Source: Cryptosporidium bovis
Taxonomy: Eukaryota > Apicomplexa > Conoidasida > Eucoccidiorida > Cryptosporidiidae
DNA length: 64,000 bases
Direction: 5' to 3'
Assembly (NCBI GenBank): GCA_009768925.2
Contig: VHIT02000030.1
Location: 100,820-164,819 of the forward strand
Part shown: positions 10,411 through 20,505 of the stretch, piece by piece
Position numbering within the stretch: the first letter of the stretch is position 1
How the letters are laid out: each line of letters opens with the position of its first letter
Program-made: the position numbers and the translations under genes
The notes under the pieces: generated by a model
The model's input: the letters and a program-made list of their open reading frames with translations, nothing else
Database searches by the model: none
What the model was told of the DNA's origin: nothing

Positions 10411-10478
10411 TTGGATAATCCAGTAAGTTGGATAATCCAGTAAGTTGGATAATCCAGTAAATTGGATACTTCAAAAAA
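10411..10478. repeat. 17-bp tandem repeat
   Basis: The unit TTGGATAATCCAGTAAG starts at 10411, 10428 and 10445, followed by a decaying partial copy from 10462. Copies are almost identical (the third ends in A instead of G), suggesting a young, length-variable minisatellite about 290 bp upstream of the LDH start. Confidence 0.9.
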
Positions 10479-10796
10479 TTGGAAGGATAATTTAAAACTG
10501 TTGTAAATTTGCATACACCTACACAACAACAGTGTATGTATGATCGTTTTTTTCGGCTGGCTGTTGAAACGGTAACAAATTACGTCCTTTTGAAATAGAA
10601 CGCAGGGCACCCTGATTAGTATGATGTCATTATCCCCTTGGTCTTTTTCCTGAAAGTTTAAGTGTTGCTTGTGCTTATAAACAAATTATATCTTTAAAGA
10701 TTAAATCAGGATATTAAAATAAATCCAATTCGATTTATCTTTTTTTCTCTTGCCGACTGCAATTTAAATGTAAATATAGCGCTCTTTATGCGTTGT

Positions 10797-10806
10797 TGCA
10801 TGCATG
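10797..10806. promoter_or_regulatory. TGCATGCATG, AP2-type site
   Basis: Overlapping TGCAT cores about 670 bp from the LDH ATG and 715 bp from the PUB-like ATG, in a divergent promoter region. Confidence 0.35.
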
Positions 10807-11521
10807 TAGCTGCCACACAAGCATAGTGAGGAGTTATATCGTGGGTATGTACGGACTGGAATTTGTTTATTGGAAAATAATGTTGACTCAGAGAAAGCTG
10901 GGATTAAGAGAGGTTAAACAATAAGAATACATTTAAAACAAGAACATTTTAAAGTGTCGTGGAAAAGACTATTGCATAGTCACCTCATTTGGACTTAGTT
11001 ATTGGCAAAGTTTGGGGTTGTTTTATTGATAGAGAAGTACGTAACAATTAGTTGCTTGTAACATTCAATACTTAAGTGGAAGAGTGAAATGCTAATAATA
11101 GTACCGAGGTAATACACGACGTGAGATCGAGGTTTGTTTTAAGTAAACAACACAGCTCTATAAAAGCGAAAGTCAATAAAATAGAGTTTTCTTTTAAAGA
11201 GGCAAATTAATAATTGTTTTATTTTATTGATTTAAATAAAATCTTACAATAGTTCTTAATGCTAAAATTATAACAGTTTTTTGGGCGCACAAATAAGTAA
11301 TTCGAAGCAAATAAATACACTTTAAAAAGGCGAGAAGCTAAATCGTAACTTGCATATTAAGATAAGAAAGCGAGTAATAAATCGAAGATAGGTGTGTGGT
11401 TTAAGGGTTGAGTAGACGCCAATTTGGATAGTAATACAAGAACGGCCAGAGTTGTGTAGTTTGTGTACTAAAATTGACAAATAAACGTAAAATAAGAGTT
11501 GATATATTTACCTGTAGAAAG

Positions 11522-12172
11522 ATGATTACAAGCGTTTCCGATGTATACAAAGTTTTAAGAGATGTTGAGTCGAAAGGTGGAAAAGAAGACTTTACAGTAA
11601 TATTGGAAGGTGGGCACAATTTGTCAAATGACAATGATAGTAAAATGCTCGAATATTTGAGAATTGCAGGGTTTACAGCAATTGATTCAAGAGAAAATGA
11701 AGACAACAACACGGTTATGATTTTAAGGCGTGAATCATACAATGAATCGTCTGTAAAGGAAGCGATAAAAACGCTACAAGAAAGAGATCCAAGTAAGAGT
11801 ACGACGCCAACGTCGTCTAGAAGCAAGAAAGAAAATTACATCGACAAGAGTTTAAAAATGGAGGAAGAGATAGCGAGAGTAAGGGCAGAGAAAGCGGAAA
11901 AATATAAAAATTCAGGTGGTAATACAGATGGATCTGCAAGAAAAAACGCAAATAACGGCAGTTCATTAACAGGTAGAAACAACTCCTCAGATGGAGCAGG
12001 CTCGTCGTCTTTAAGGAGATTTATGAATTTCGACTGGTTTACATCAATGTTTTCATCGAGAAGACGAGGAGGCGGTGGAAATCAAGGGGGAAATAGATTG
12101 TACCTGGATTCAAGCTATTACAGGTCTAGAAACACCGGATGTTGCGGTCCAAGTTGCGGATCACAAAGTTAA
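11522..12172 (+). CDS. Small PUB-like protein with Gly/Arg/Cys-rich tail
   Basis: 216 residues from the first in-frame ATG at 11522 (the frame is open further up, but only with non-ATG codons). Residues 1-75 look like a small helical domain ending in LEYLRIAGF, weakly reminiscent of PUB/PUG domains, which bind the p97/Cdc48 C-terminus. I would not rely on that without a profile search. Residues 95-125 form a charged helix (MEEEIARVRAEKAEK) likely to be coiled coil. The C-terminal third is Ser/Asn-rich, then RRRGGGG, and ends with two closely spaced cysteine groups (CCGPSC). It converges on RTR1 with only 81 bp between stops. Coding is likely from composition and length; function unknown. Confidence 0.75.
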   Translation: MITSVSDVYKVLRDVESKGGKEDFTVILEGGHNLSNDNDSKMLEYLRIAGFTAIDSRENEDNNTVMILRRESYNESSVKEAIKTLQERDPSKSTTPTSSRSKKENYIDKSLKMEEEIARVRAEKAEKYKNSGGNTDGSARKNANNGSSLTGRNNSSDGAGSSSLRRFMNFDWFTSMFSSRRRGGGGNQGGNRLYLDSSYYRSRNTGCCGPSCGSQS

Positions 12173-12253
12173 AAAGTGCCTATCTGAAAATAAATGTCAA
12201 ATTTAAGGTAACACTGTATAATGGAACAGTAGGTTTAGATGCTATTGTTTACG

Positions 12254-13873
12254 TCAATCTTCAAATAAAAGTTTTGTATTTTTGATAAATCTACAATCAT
12301 ACTTATTATTGATGCTCTGAATCCAGTTATTAAATTTATCTTTTAGTTCTTCTTCGAACATGTCTATGTTTATATTATTGACATTTTTGTCAAATATAAC
12401 CTCAATGACGATAAATGTAAATAATTCAATGCAATTTTCTTTGTAATTTGGAATAGGGAAGGGAAATATAAATGTATCTATTAATTTATATATAGTAAAT
12501 AACAATTTATTTGCGCACCTTATCCATTCAACAGAATTAATATATAAAGAAACACTGTCTTTTAAAATACTCCTTCTTTCGTTCTGAACAGTACTTAATT
12601 CACTTACTTCTTTATTTGAACCTTTTACTTCATCTTGTTTCTCTGCATCAATGTGTTTACTGCTCAAAAGGAGTGCGGTTTCTTTTGTTATGAGTGATGT
12701 CAAAAGGTCATATACAACGATTTCTGGAGACAAGTTATCATAAAACTGTGATGTAAGCAGTATGCGATCTTCCTCTTCATCGTTTTCTTCATTATCCTCA
12801 TTTTCGTTATATTCGCCGTAATCCTCCTCATTTGTATCTTCTTCCGTATAGCCATTACAGTTTGAATTATATTCATTCTTGCTAACAAAGCATTTATCAT
12901 TGTTTTCAATGCTTTTATATGTTTTTCCTTTATTTTGTGTTGAAAATTCATTGTCTATTCTCAATACATCGCTCAAATCATTAAACGTATAATCGTCATC
13001 ATAACTGTGTCCACTCTTATCTTTACCACTACAGTCGTCAATATTCAAGTATTCAAATTGTTTTATGCATTCACTCTCTTTATTGTTTGATCCATTTTTT
13101 TTAAATGCCTTAAGTCCATCCAACAATTGGATCAGTTTCTCCTTCTTTTTTTCTAAACCAGGTTTATTTGTATTGTTCTCGACTTTGGGTAGAGCAACAT
13201 CACCTGTAGAATTACCACTGATGCCATTTTCATCACTTGTGTTTACTGCACCTTTACTACTTCCTAATTGTTTATCACCAAGTCCAATACCACTTGTCAA
13301 ATTGGAGCTTAAGGTGGTACCTGTGTCATTTGTTATTTCATTGATAACTTTATTTTTTTCGCTTTTATTCAAACATTCAAGCTTAATATTGTCATCTAAT
13401 TTGTCGTTGGATTTAACGTTTTCAATACCTAACCACTCCTTAATGCTCAATAAAACTTGTGTTCTCATGTGTGGTGGTGATTCTGACAAATTTATACCTA
13501 GATTGATATAGGAGTAGTAGCACTTTGTTGAGCAAAACAAACACAAAACTTGTGCATCTATTATTTCCCCCTGATCTTTATCTAATTTCCAGTGATTTTT
13601 TGGAAACTTTGAAGAGTCCTTCGGTATTTTTCTTTTGCATTGTATCCATCCACACCTTCCCATCTCAGCCCTCTCCACAGAAATTTCTTCCAAATCTTCT
13701 GGTCTTAAGAAAAATCTTATGTACTCCTTTGCCTTGTCATCCAATAGCCCTATGTTTTCTATAAGTTTTTCCTGAAATTTTAAAGATATATAATTTGCCT
13801 CCTCTATATTCCTAACATGTCTTTCTATTAGCTCTCTCCTCAGCTTTTCTTTTTGTTTGTTATTTGTCGCCAT
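12254..13873 (-). CDS. RTR1: RTR1/RPAP2-family RNA polymerase II CTD phosphatase
   Basis: 539 residues, ATG start. RTR1/RPAP2 proteins shuttle with RNA polymerase II and remove Ser5 phosphate from its CTD early in elongation. The diagnostic zinc-binding domain is at about 65-125: C-x4-C (Cys74, Cys79) in GRCGWIQC, then a run ending in CLFCSTKCYY (Cys114, Cys118). The rest is long and of low complexity: Asn/Ser/Lys-rich to 300, then an acidic block at about 345-375. A hydrophobic C-terminal section at 450-510 probably forms the second helical part. It is longer than yeast Rtr1 because of these inserts. It is divergent from RPC10, so two RNA-polymerase-related genes share one upstream region. 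Confidence 0.88.
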   Translation of the reverse strand: MATNNKQKEKLRRELIERHVRNIEEANYISLKFQEKLIENIGLLDDKAKEYIRFFLRPEDLEEISVERAEMGRCGWIQCKRKIPKDSSKFPKNHWKLDKDQGEIIDAQVLCLFCSTKCYYSYINLGINLSESPPHMRTQVLLSIKEWLGIENVKSNDKLDDNIKLECLNKSEKNKVINEITNDTGTTLSSNLTSGIGLGDKQLGSSKGAVNTSDENGISGNSTGDVALPKVENNTNKPGLEKKKEKLIQLLDGLKAFKKNGSNNKESECIKQFEYLNIDDCSGKDKSGHSYDDDYTFNDLSDVLRIDNEFSTQNKGKTYKSIENNDKCFVSKNEYNSNCNGYTEEDTNEEDYGEYNENEDNEENDEEEDRILLTSQFYDNLSPEIVVYDLLTSLITKETALLLSSKHIDAEKQDEVKGSNKEVSELSTVQNERRSILKDSVSLYINSVEWIRCANKLLFTIYKLIDTFIFPFPIPNYKENCIELFTFIVIEVIFDKNVNNINIDMFEEELKDKFNNWIQSINNKYDCRFIKNTKLLFED

Positions 13874-14365
13874 TTTAAACGCTTAAGGACATTGTTAATA
13901 CTATTTAATTCTAAACCGAATACAACGAGTGTTTAAACAGAAGATACAAAACTAATTCGGATCCGAAATATATTGACCAAGATATATAACAATTGCTCGT
14001 AAAAACAAAAGTTATCCAACTTGAAGGCTATAATGTTGTCGTTTCTAATAAACACCTTGTCTTTAAGCTATTGAAAATATGGCAATTAACACCTTTTCAA
14101 TTATCACTACTTCGCTACACAAATTCAAAGATCATATACTTTGTATGTATAAATAAAGAACGAGAAACGGATCTTTTCTTCCTTTCTGACTTATGGTTGC
14201 AATATTAAAATAGGCACTTAATTAAACAAAGAATTGGCGCCAGTTCTAATGCATTGGTAAACAAATCAAAAGTCGCTCTAGAAATATTCAAGTTAATCTG
14301 CAAACACATTCCTCCCATTTATGCTTCTCACTTTTTGAGGCGGAATTTGTTTATTTGTGGAGGAG
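13874..14365. other. Shared upstream region RTR1 / RPC10
   Basis: 492 bp between divergent starts. No believable gene. It holds a GGCGCC palindrome 125 bp before the RPC10 ATG. Confidence 0.6.
14236..14241. promoter_or_regulatory. E2F-like GGCGCC palindrome
   Basis: Context ATTGGCGCCAGT, 125 bp upstream of the RPC10 ATG and 363 bp upstream of RTR1, in a divergent promoter. Confidence 0.45.
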
Positions 14366-14733
14366 ATGGTGGAGTTTTGCGCTCACTGTTTCAATATACT
14401 TTTAATAAAGGAACAGGAGGAGAGGATGGTGTTCTACTGTCCAATGTGCCCATATATAAGAAAAATAAGAAATGAGCTGGTCAAAGTAACAGAATTCACT
14501 CCTAAAAAGGTGGAAGAGCCTTCAATAGATTTTAACGAGATTGCAAGTTCGAAAACTATGGGTAAGTTTTTTCTTTTGCTTTGTTGGACTTAACTTAAAT
14601 AATAATAGCTGTTTGTCCGAAATGCTCTTTTTCAGAAGCGTACTTCTTCCAACTGCAAATAAGATCAGCAGATGAACCTATGACCAGTTTCTATACCTGT
14701 GTAAAATGTGAGTTCAAGTGGAAAGAAAATTAG
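14366..14733 (+). CDS. RPC10: RNA polymerase III subunit RPC10 (TFIIS-like), 2 exons
   Basis: Exons 14366-14561 and 14636-14733 join to 97 residues. The 74-bp intron begins GTAAGT and ends TTCAG and restores the frame. The small Pol III subunit (POLR3K/Rpc11) carries out RNA cleavage and is needed for termination and reinitiation. The N-terminal zinc ribbon is FCAHC..YCPMC. The C-terminal TFIIS-type ribbon lies entirely in exon 2 and contains the hallmark QIRSADEP, whose Asp-Glu pair reaches into the polymerase active site, followed by TCVKC. It is slightly shorter than the usual ~108 residues because of a short linker. Assignment is firm. Confidence 0.95.
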
Positions 14734-15077
14734 CTGGGTAATTTTTCTTCTCGTCCATGAGAATGTCCCGAACTTAACGAATTATATTTTATTTATTATT
14801 GCATACTGGCTGGTGGACGACACTGAGGGTGGACCTAATAGAAACGCACTTTTAATGATATGGGACGGAGAGAGGGGGCGTTGTTTCAGACAAGATCCGA
14901 CTTGACTTAAATTACTTGTTTCTCAATAATACACAAAGCACTATGTGATTCTTTTTTGAACAAAATCAACTGCTTTTATATAACATCCAAAAGCACATCC
15001 ATGTTATTCCTGTTAAAAAGGGAACTTCCTAAAACATATACATGTTCTGCCGTGTTTTAGTTGGTGTTGCAATATAA
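14734..15077. other. Convergent 3' region RPC10 / PPWD1
   Basis: 344 bp between two stop codons. I see no gene or clear structure. Confidence 0.6.
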
Positions 15078-17345
15078 TTAAAAAATAGCGGTAGTGGAGG
15101 TAATATAAATGTCATTTATAGGCTTGTCATGTCTATTAGTTGGTGTGTGTTCTATTTCCTGCACATATTCCTTTCCCTTCGTGACTTTTCCAAAGATAGT
15201 ATGTACACCATCTAGCCATGGACAGGGAACGGTCGTTATGAAAAATTGGCTCGAATTTGTGTTTGGACCCGCATTTGCCATGCTAAGCATAAAAGGTTGG
15301 TCGTGTTTAACATTTGGTGAGAATTCATCTTCAAAGTCTTTACCCCAAATTGAGCTCCCACCAGTTCCATCTCCAGTTGGATCCCCTGTTTGGATCATGA
15401 ACCCTTTAATTACACGGTGAAATGTACAGTTGTCGTAGTACTTGTTAAAACAATGTACGGAAAAGTTTTCGCAAGCTTTTGGAGCTATATTTCCAAATAA
15501 CTCCAAAGTGATATCTCCTTTTGTTGTATGAAGAATAACGTTTTTCGCGATTCTTTTACTTATCTGTCTTTTACTGTCCATAACAATTAGTTTTTGTCTT
15601 TCAATATCTTCCTCAGAGGGAATTTCGTTAAATATATCTCTTCTCAAATTAACTTGGCCATTCTCCAGCAAAGGAAGGTGTTTCGAGAATACATATATTC
15701 TATTTGAATCTAAAGATGAACATATAATAGCAGGATTAATATGTTTCGACTTTTCATTACCAGTTCTCTGGCTCTTGTTTAATACTTCATGAGTTTTGTC
15801 AATTGGACAGTGAATTTGTAAAAGACCTATTGATAAAAATCTCTTGCCACATTCCAATTTACCTATTATGGCGACTCTTTCATTCTTTAAAATATCGAAA
15901 ACGCATATACCTAGAATACATGGGTATATTAAATATTTACAGGTTTCGTCAAAACATAGAGTTTGGTAATTTATTTCTTTTGTATTTTTGATATCATTTT
16001 CTACTTTAGAACGAACACCGAATTCAATGTGGTCTATTTTGTATTTCTTCGAATTTTTATTGCTATCGTTTTGCAGCACATTGTAAACAGATATATTTTC
16101 CTCTATAGTCCTTATGCACTTTCCCATTCTTACATTAAACACCCTTATTCTCATATCAGAACAATAAACTGCCAAAAGTTGTTCGTCCTCAGATACGGCC
16201 ATTCCAAAGGAATAACACTTACTCTTTTGCAATTCAAACAAATCTGTTTCTATTTTATACCGAAAACTAATCCCATATTCGCACTCGCGTTCCCTTATTG
16301 CAGGCAACAATAAAGTATCTGGATCCCAAAACTCGAATCCTCCGCTAGTGTCACATGAAACTACTATATTGCTATTTTTCAAATAACACATTGATGCCAG
16401 TGTATTTTTGTGATTCGTATATTTTGGAATAGTTTTACCATCTTGATTGAATCCTTTATTTGGTGAATATATGAAAATATGGTTGCTCTCTAGGTCGGAA
16501 ATTGCTATTTTAGGGTGCAATATATATCCACTACTACCTTCTTTTTTAAATGACTCAACAAAAATGCATTTACCTGGTTTAATCGACAAATTCACTATTG
16601 AAATCATATCAAAATTTACAACATTGTATAATTTATAGTTTTTTTCCTCAAAGGATATACTCACCAAAAATAATCCACAATCTGATATTGCTATATCAGA
16701 TACCTCACTTTTGTGTGCCTGAAATCCCTTAACATACTCCAAATTTGTATTATTGACATTGAATTCAAACTTCCAAAATTTAATCACCCCGTCGATACTT
16801 GCTGTTACTACAAATCCCGTCTTTGAACTTGCTATCACGTGACTCACTTGTGCCTTATGCATCAAACTGTATTCGTAAAAATTTTTGTTTGGTAACCCTA
16901 TTTTTTCTAGTAACACTTCGCATCCCTCTTCATTTAATTTATCCAATTTTTCTGTTTTACCACCAATTTTTGCTTCATGTCCGCATTCCTTCCCCTCCTC
17001 ACTGAACTCCTCAATCATATTTTTTGTATCTGTGTCTCTAAAAATTGAACTCCTGTGTGAATCAGGTAGTGCAGGGCCAAAATCATCATCACTTTCATTC
17101 TCTCCTTTCTCCTCATTTTCCAACTGTCCCCTGAGATTTCCCAGGACACTTTTGTCAGTTTGTTCACCTTCTAGTCTCGGGATCTTGGAAATTCGGTTAT
17201 CAGAATCAGTTGCTCTCTCTGTCAATTCAATAAAATCTGGACCAAACTCCTCCTCTTCCTCCTCCTCTTCAATGAAATTTGAGCGATCTTTCTCGTATTT
17301 CACCTTTTTATATTCCTCAGAATCATCTTTCCCATACAGAGTCAT
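15078..17345 (-). CDS. PPWD1: WD40-cyclophilin fusion, PPWD1 homolog
   Basis: 755 residues from the ATG at 17345 (the frame extends four codons further only with a TTG). Peptidyl-prolyl isomerase domain-WD repeat proteins are spliceosome-associated. The first 110 residues are acidic with a Glu run. WD40-like repeats span about 150-560, recognisable by segments such as TASIDGVIKFWKF and SCDTSGGFEFWDP. The cyclophilin domain is at 602-755 with a complete active site by spacing against cyclophilin A: Arg644, Phe649, Met650, Gln652, Phe702, Trp710, His715. The Trp suggests cyclosporin binding is possible. Domain order (WD40 then cyclophilin) is that of PPWD1. It shares its upstream region with prefoldin 4. 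Confidence 0.95.
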   Translation of the reverse strand: MTLYGKDDSEEYKKVKYEKDRSNFIEEEEEEEEFGPDFIELTERATDSDNRISKIPRLEGEQTDKSVLGNLRGQLENEEKGENESDDDFGPALPDSHRSSIFRDTDTKNMIEEFSEEGKECGHEAKIGGKTEKLDKLNEEGCEVLLEKIGLPNKNFYEYSLMHKAQVSHVIASSKTGFVVTASIDGVIKFWKFEFNVNNTNLEYVKGFQAHKSEVSDIAISDCGLFLVSISFEEKNYKLYNVVNFDMISIVNLSIKPGKCIFVESFKKEGSSGYILHPKIAISDLESNHIFIYSPNKGFNQDGKTIPKYTNHKNTLASMCYLKNSNIVVSCDTSGGFEFWDPDTLLLPAIRERECEYGISFRYKIETDLFELQKSKCYSFGMAVSEDEQLLAVYCSDMRIRVFNVRMGKCIRTIEENISVYNVLQNDSNKNSKKYKIDHIEFGVRSKVENDIKNTKEINYQTLCFDETCKYLIYPCILGICVFDILKNERVAIIGKLECGKRFLSIGLLQIHCPIDKTHEVLNKSQRTGNEKSKHINPAIICSSLDSNRIYVFSKHLPLLENGQVNLRRDIFNEIPSEEDIERQKLIVMDSKRQISKRIAKNVILHTTKGDITLELFGNIAPKACENFSVHCFNKYYDNCTFHRVIKGFMIQTGDPTGDGTGGSSIWGKDFEDEFSPNVKHDQPFMLSMANAGPNTNSSQFFITTVPCPWLDGVHTIFGKVTKGKEYVQEIEHTPTNRHDKPINDIYITSTTAIF

Positions 17346-17924
17346 TTTAAAAGCCAACCTTTCTGTTTAAACACAAACAAGAAAAGAACGTCTGTGGTGT
17401 CAACGCTTAGTGCATTACTGTAGCTACAAAGCGACTAACTGGACAAAGCTGAAAAAAACCTGTTTTAATCTTTTACCTCGAACTTTGACCCAATCTTTAA
17501 ACAGCTATTTGTAATCCCCAAATGCCCCTGAAATAATGCCATGTATGTTGGCGCCAAATGTCCCATATAGTAAATTGAAAAACAAAAAAGGCTTTAGTTG
17601 GTGTTTGGTTGAAAATAGATAATATCATATATAGATAAGGTAGAAGAAGAACAAAGTCAGACACATCTTTGGAGTACGAATAGCTTTGAATATTTTGTCA
17701 GTCGATTACAGATAAAACTCACAGGACTGTATGCTCACTCTGGAAATTATAGAGTTACGATTAATATAGGACGGTTTTTTCTTAAAGTTGCACATATTTT
17801 TTGAAACTAAACCTTTGTTGTTTTGTATTAAAAGAGCAGACGTCTCCACATACAGGGAGTGCGTTTTTTCCTTTTCTCCTTCGAAATTAATTAGCTTAAT
17901 ACTGTGAATTAAAATATAAGAAAA
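17346..17924. other. Shared upstream region PPWD1 / PFDN4
   Basis: 579 bp between divergent starts. A minus-strand frame at 17706-17984 overlaps the prefoldin start and has no protein-like features. The region contains a full TTGGCGCCAA palindrome. Confidence 0.6.
17550..17555. promoter_or_regulatory. E2F-like TTGGCGCCAA palindrome
   Basis: The best match in the window: a perfect 10-bp palindrome TTGGCGCCAA at 17548-17557, 205 bp from the PPWD1 ATG and about 370 bp from the prefoldin ATG. Confidence 0.5.
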
Positions 17925-18491
17925 ATGACAAACGAAAGCAATAATACCAGTGATGTAAATATGACCTATGATGATCAGAAACAAATAAACAGGTTTAGTT
18001 CACTTCTAGGAAGGAAGAATGAGTTAATGTCCGAATTGGAAAAACTGAAGGTAGGTTTTACTAAAAATATGTATTCCAATAACGTTTTTGGTATAAAAAA
18101 CAACTTCTTTATTTGTTTTTATCACTATTGCAGGAGAGTTTGCAGACTCACAACGATGCACTAGAAGAAATTACACTATGCATGAATCCAGAAGGTTTAT
18201 TGTAAGTTTAGATGGAATGTTTGTGAGCTTAATTAGGTTTTAATTGTTAACTGAAATTAAATCCATGTTTGATTTAATTAAACGACAAAATTACTTAGAA
18301 TTCGTTTCGGGGAGTCTTATTATAGTGCTTCTGAAGAAGAAGCAACAGAAAGAATTGAACAACTGAAGATTCAAGTTCAGTCAAGTATTGACACTTTATC
18401 CGACGAACTTTCAACGGTGGAACAGGAAATGTCGTCCTTGAAGACTAGTTTGTATCTTAAATTCGGATCAAATATTAATTTGGACGAATAA
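17925..18491 (+). CDS. PFDN4: Prefoldin subunit 4, 3 exons
   Basis: Exons 17925-18050, 18134-18201 and 18299-18491 join to 128 residues. The introns are 83 and 97 bp, start GTAGGT/GTAAGT, end CAG/TAG, and keep the frame. Prefoldin hands unfolded actin and tubulin to the CCT chaperonin in the cytosol. The protein shows the beta-type prefoldin pattern: a first coiled coil from INRFSSLLGRKNELMSELEKLK, a middle hairpin region with IRFGESYYSASEEEA, a second coiled coil, and the subunit 4 ending LYLKFGSNINLDE. Length agrees with the family (about 130). It is the shortest three-exon gene in the window. Confidence 0.93.
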
Positions 18492-19020
18492 TTTTGCCTG
18501 CCATTTCCCTAACACTCCGACTTAAGTATCAATTAATTTGCTCTATATTCTCTTTCTGTCTCGTAATGGATCAAAGAAGAAAAAAAGGTATTAAATATAA
18601 ATTTTATCTTATCCAATGTATCTTAAACCTATGATCGCTTTTTTGATATAGGTTACATTGCCCACTCCTTCACTCACATGTAACCGAACCTCTACCTATG
18701 CTTACTACCACTGGAATGTTCTGGCACCTGCATACACAAGTAGTTAATTACCAAACTTTGTTAGATGAGACCAAAAGGAAATAAAAAGAACTTTGGGTGT
18801 TTAATGCCATTGAAGGCAACCTGAACGCTCTGGTTAGCGAGATACTAAAGACCAATTTTGGGTGCAGTATTTCTTTCCTGTATTTTTTAAAGGACAAATG
18901 ACGCCACCTTTGTGGGAATGCATATACTTTATAATGTAAGAAAACAAGTACCGGAATCAAGGTGTGTGGCGGCAAAGGTGCTTAGTGATTTAAATTGAAC
19001 AGGTTGAATAATGCAAAATA
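18492..19020. other. Intergenic region PFDN4 / PIG-U
   Basis: 529 bp. A minus-strand frame at 18748-18975 looks incidental. Nothing else recognised. Confidence 0.55.
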
Positions 19021-20505
19021 ATGAAGATAAAAAGACTTGGTGTTCTAGCTATAATCTCTATATTTGTGAGATCAATTGCTTTCTACACCATTAAACTTGG
19101 AATAGAGGAATACACAAATGGGTACTTTACGAAAATAGGGCTTGGTTACGCCGAATTTCTGGACTACTGTGCATTGAAAAGTTCCGGAATAAACTACTGT
19201 ATGGCTAAGAATAATGACTTTCCAGCCTTAATTCTTTCGCTTCTCTCAGGAGCTTGTAATTGGATTCTAAAAACCAATGCTTATGGTGAAGAAGCTGGTG
19301 ACTGCTACTATAGAGGAAAATTGTTTATGTTTAGTATAATAACAATAATGGAAATATTTCAGGGAATTATCATTTACAATTATCTTTGCAAAAGCTATTT
19401 CGAAATCCTGAAGTTTAATAATAAAATAGTTGGTAAAAGTACTTATGAAGATTACGCATTTTATTTGCTTGCATTTTATTGGTTAAACCCCGTATCTATA
19501 TATTCATCTATAAGTCTATCAATAGTTTCTACTATTGAATTCACTATTTTATTGCTTATGATTTTGTTGTCTCTAAGATCTAGTTCAAAAAGAATGGTTT
19601 CCGCTTTGTTTGGATTTTTGATTTATATATCACCTAGAAAGTACATTTCACTGTTTCCTGTTTTGGTTTGCAGCAACTTTGAACAAAATGAATTTGATTT
19701 AAACCAAAAAATGGAGAAATATGGGATTATAAATCAGGGAAAAAAAGATGTTTTTGGTATAATTCATCGTATAAAGTGTTATTATGATGACCTAAAAAAC
19801 AGCGTTGTATATATGATTAATATATACAATTTAAAGCTACTACTCAACTTCACTCTCTCGTTCTTGGTTACTTTAATTGTATTACACACATTTTCATGTT
19901 TTTTACTCGCAAAAATGGACCCTTTTGACTATTACTTGAGATTCATTTACTCTCATTTTTCTTTTACTGAAAACAGAGATCTTGCTCCCTATCTTAACTT
20001 TTATTGGTTCACAATGACAACTATTATGGAGAGATTTAAGTTTTACTTTCAATTAATTCTAAGTTCTTTCCTAGTTTTATATTCAGGTAACATTCTCATT
20101 GGATTTAAAGATGTTATATATAAAGCCTTAATTTCTCAGTTTTTTTTAATACATATTCTTGGTGAGAGTCCAAATTTGCTAAACTATATCGTAGTTCTTA
20201 TGTTTATTTCCTTTGACTATTTTACACTTTTTGAAGCAAAGTTTGAATTCCTATTTTCAGCATCATTCTTAATTTGGTTCTTCACATTCTCACTTTCATT
20301 TCTTATTAGATCCACATGGATTACACAAAACAGACTAAATTCAAACATGTTTTACTTCATAACTTTTTCTGGGAACGTGGCATTTATACTTATTATTGGA
20401 GAGTGGAACAAAAATATATTCAATTGTCTTGTTAAGGAACGTAAATTCAATTCAATTATATCTAAAGAATGCTCCAAAACCAACTATAAAGGCAAAACTG
20501 AATAA
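19021..20505 (+). CDS. PIGU: GPI transamidase subunit PIG-U
   Basis: 494 residues, ATG start. PIG-U is the multi-spanning subunit of the ER complex that cleaves a protein's C-terminal signal and attaches the GPI anchor. About ten to twelve hydrophobic spans are visible. Family hallmarks are FYWLNPVSIYSSISLS at about 150-168 (lumenal/membrane motif around an LNP) and the segment starting DLAPYLNFYWF at about 320, followed by a Glu-Arg-Phe stretch that matches the conserved DLTPN..FWY..E.F..F block. Charged loops at 225-265 are unusual for the family. PIG-M-type mannosyltransferases are the main alternative, but their catalytic DXD motif is not evident. The first ATG follows closely on another ATG in a different frame. 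Confidence 0.85.
   Translation: MKIKRLGVLAIISIFVRSIAFYTIKLGIEEYTNGYFTKIGLGYAEFLDYCALKSSGINYCMAKNNDFPALILSLLSGACNWILKTNAYGEEAGDCYYRGKLFMFSIITIMEIFQGIIIYNYLCKSYFEILKFNNKIVGKSTYEDYAFYLLAFYWLNPVSIYSSISLSIVSTIEFTILLLMILLSLRSSSKRMVSALFGFLIYISPRKYISLFPVLVCSNFEQNEFDLNQKMEKYGIINQGKKDVFGIIHRIKCYYDDLKNSVVYMINIYNLKLLLNFTLSFLVTLIVLHTFSCFLLAKMDPFDYYLRFIYSHFSFTENRDLAPYLNFYWFTMTTIMERFKFYFQLILSSFLVLYSGNILIGFKDVIYKALISQFFLIHILGESPNLLNYIVVLMFISFDYFTLFEAKFEFLFSASFLIWFFTFSLSFLIRSTWITQNRLNSNMFYFITFSGNVAFILIIGEWNKNIFNCLVKERKFNSIISKECSKTNYKGKTE

Larger units (their letters stand above)
10126..11521. other. Divergent intergenic region, 1.4 kb
   Basis: Lies between LDH and the PUB-like gene. Short frames at 10139-10610 look non-coding, and one merely reads through a tandem repeat. 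It contains the 17-bp repeat and a TGCATGCATG site listed separately. Confidence 0.55.

Noticed and set aside
10139-10610. Two overlapping minus-strand frames near the LDH promoter
   Set aside because: One translates the 17-bp tandem repeat; neither has protein-like character.
14708-14905. Plus-strand frame overlapping RPC10 exon 2
   Set aside because: The conserved TFIIS ribbon uses another frame and stops at 14733.
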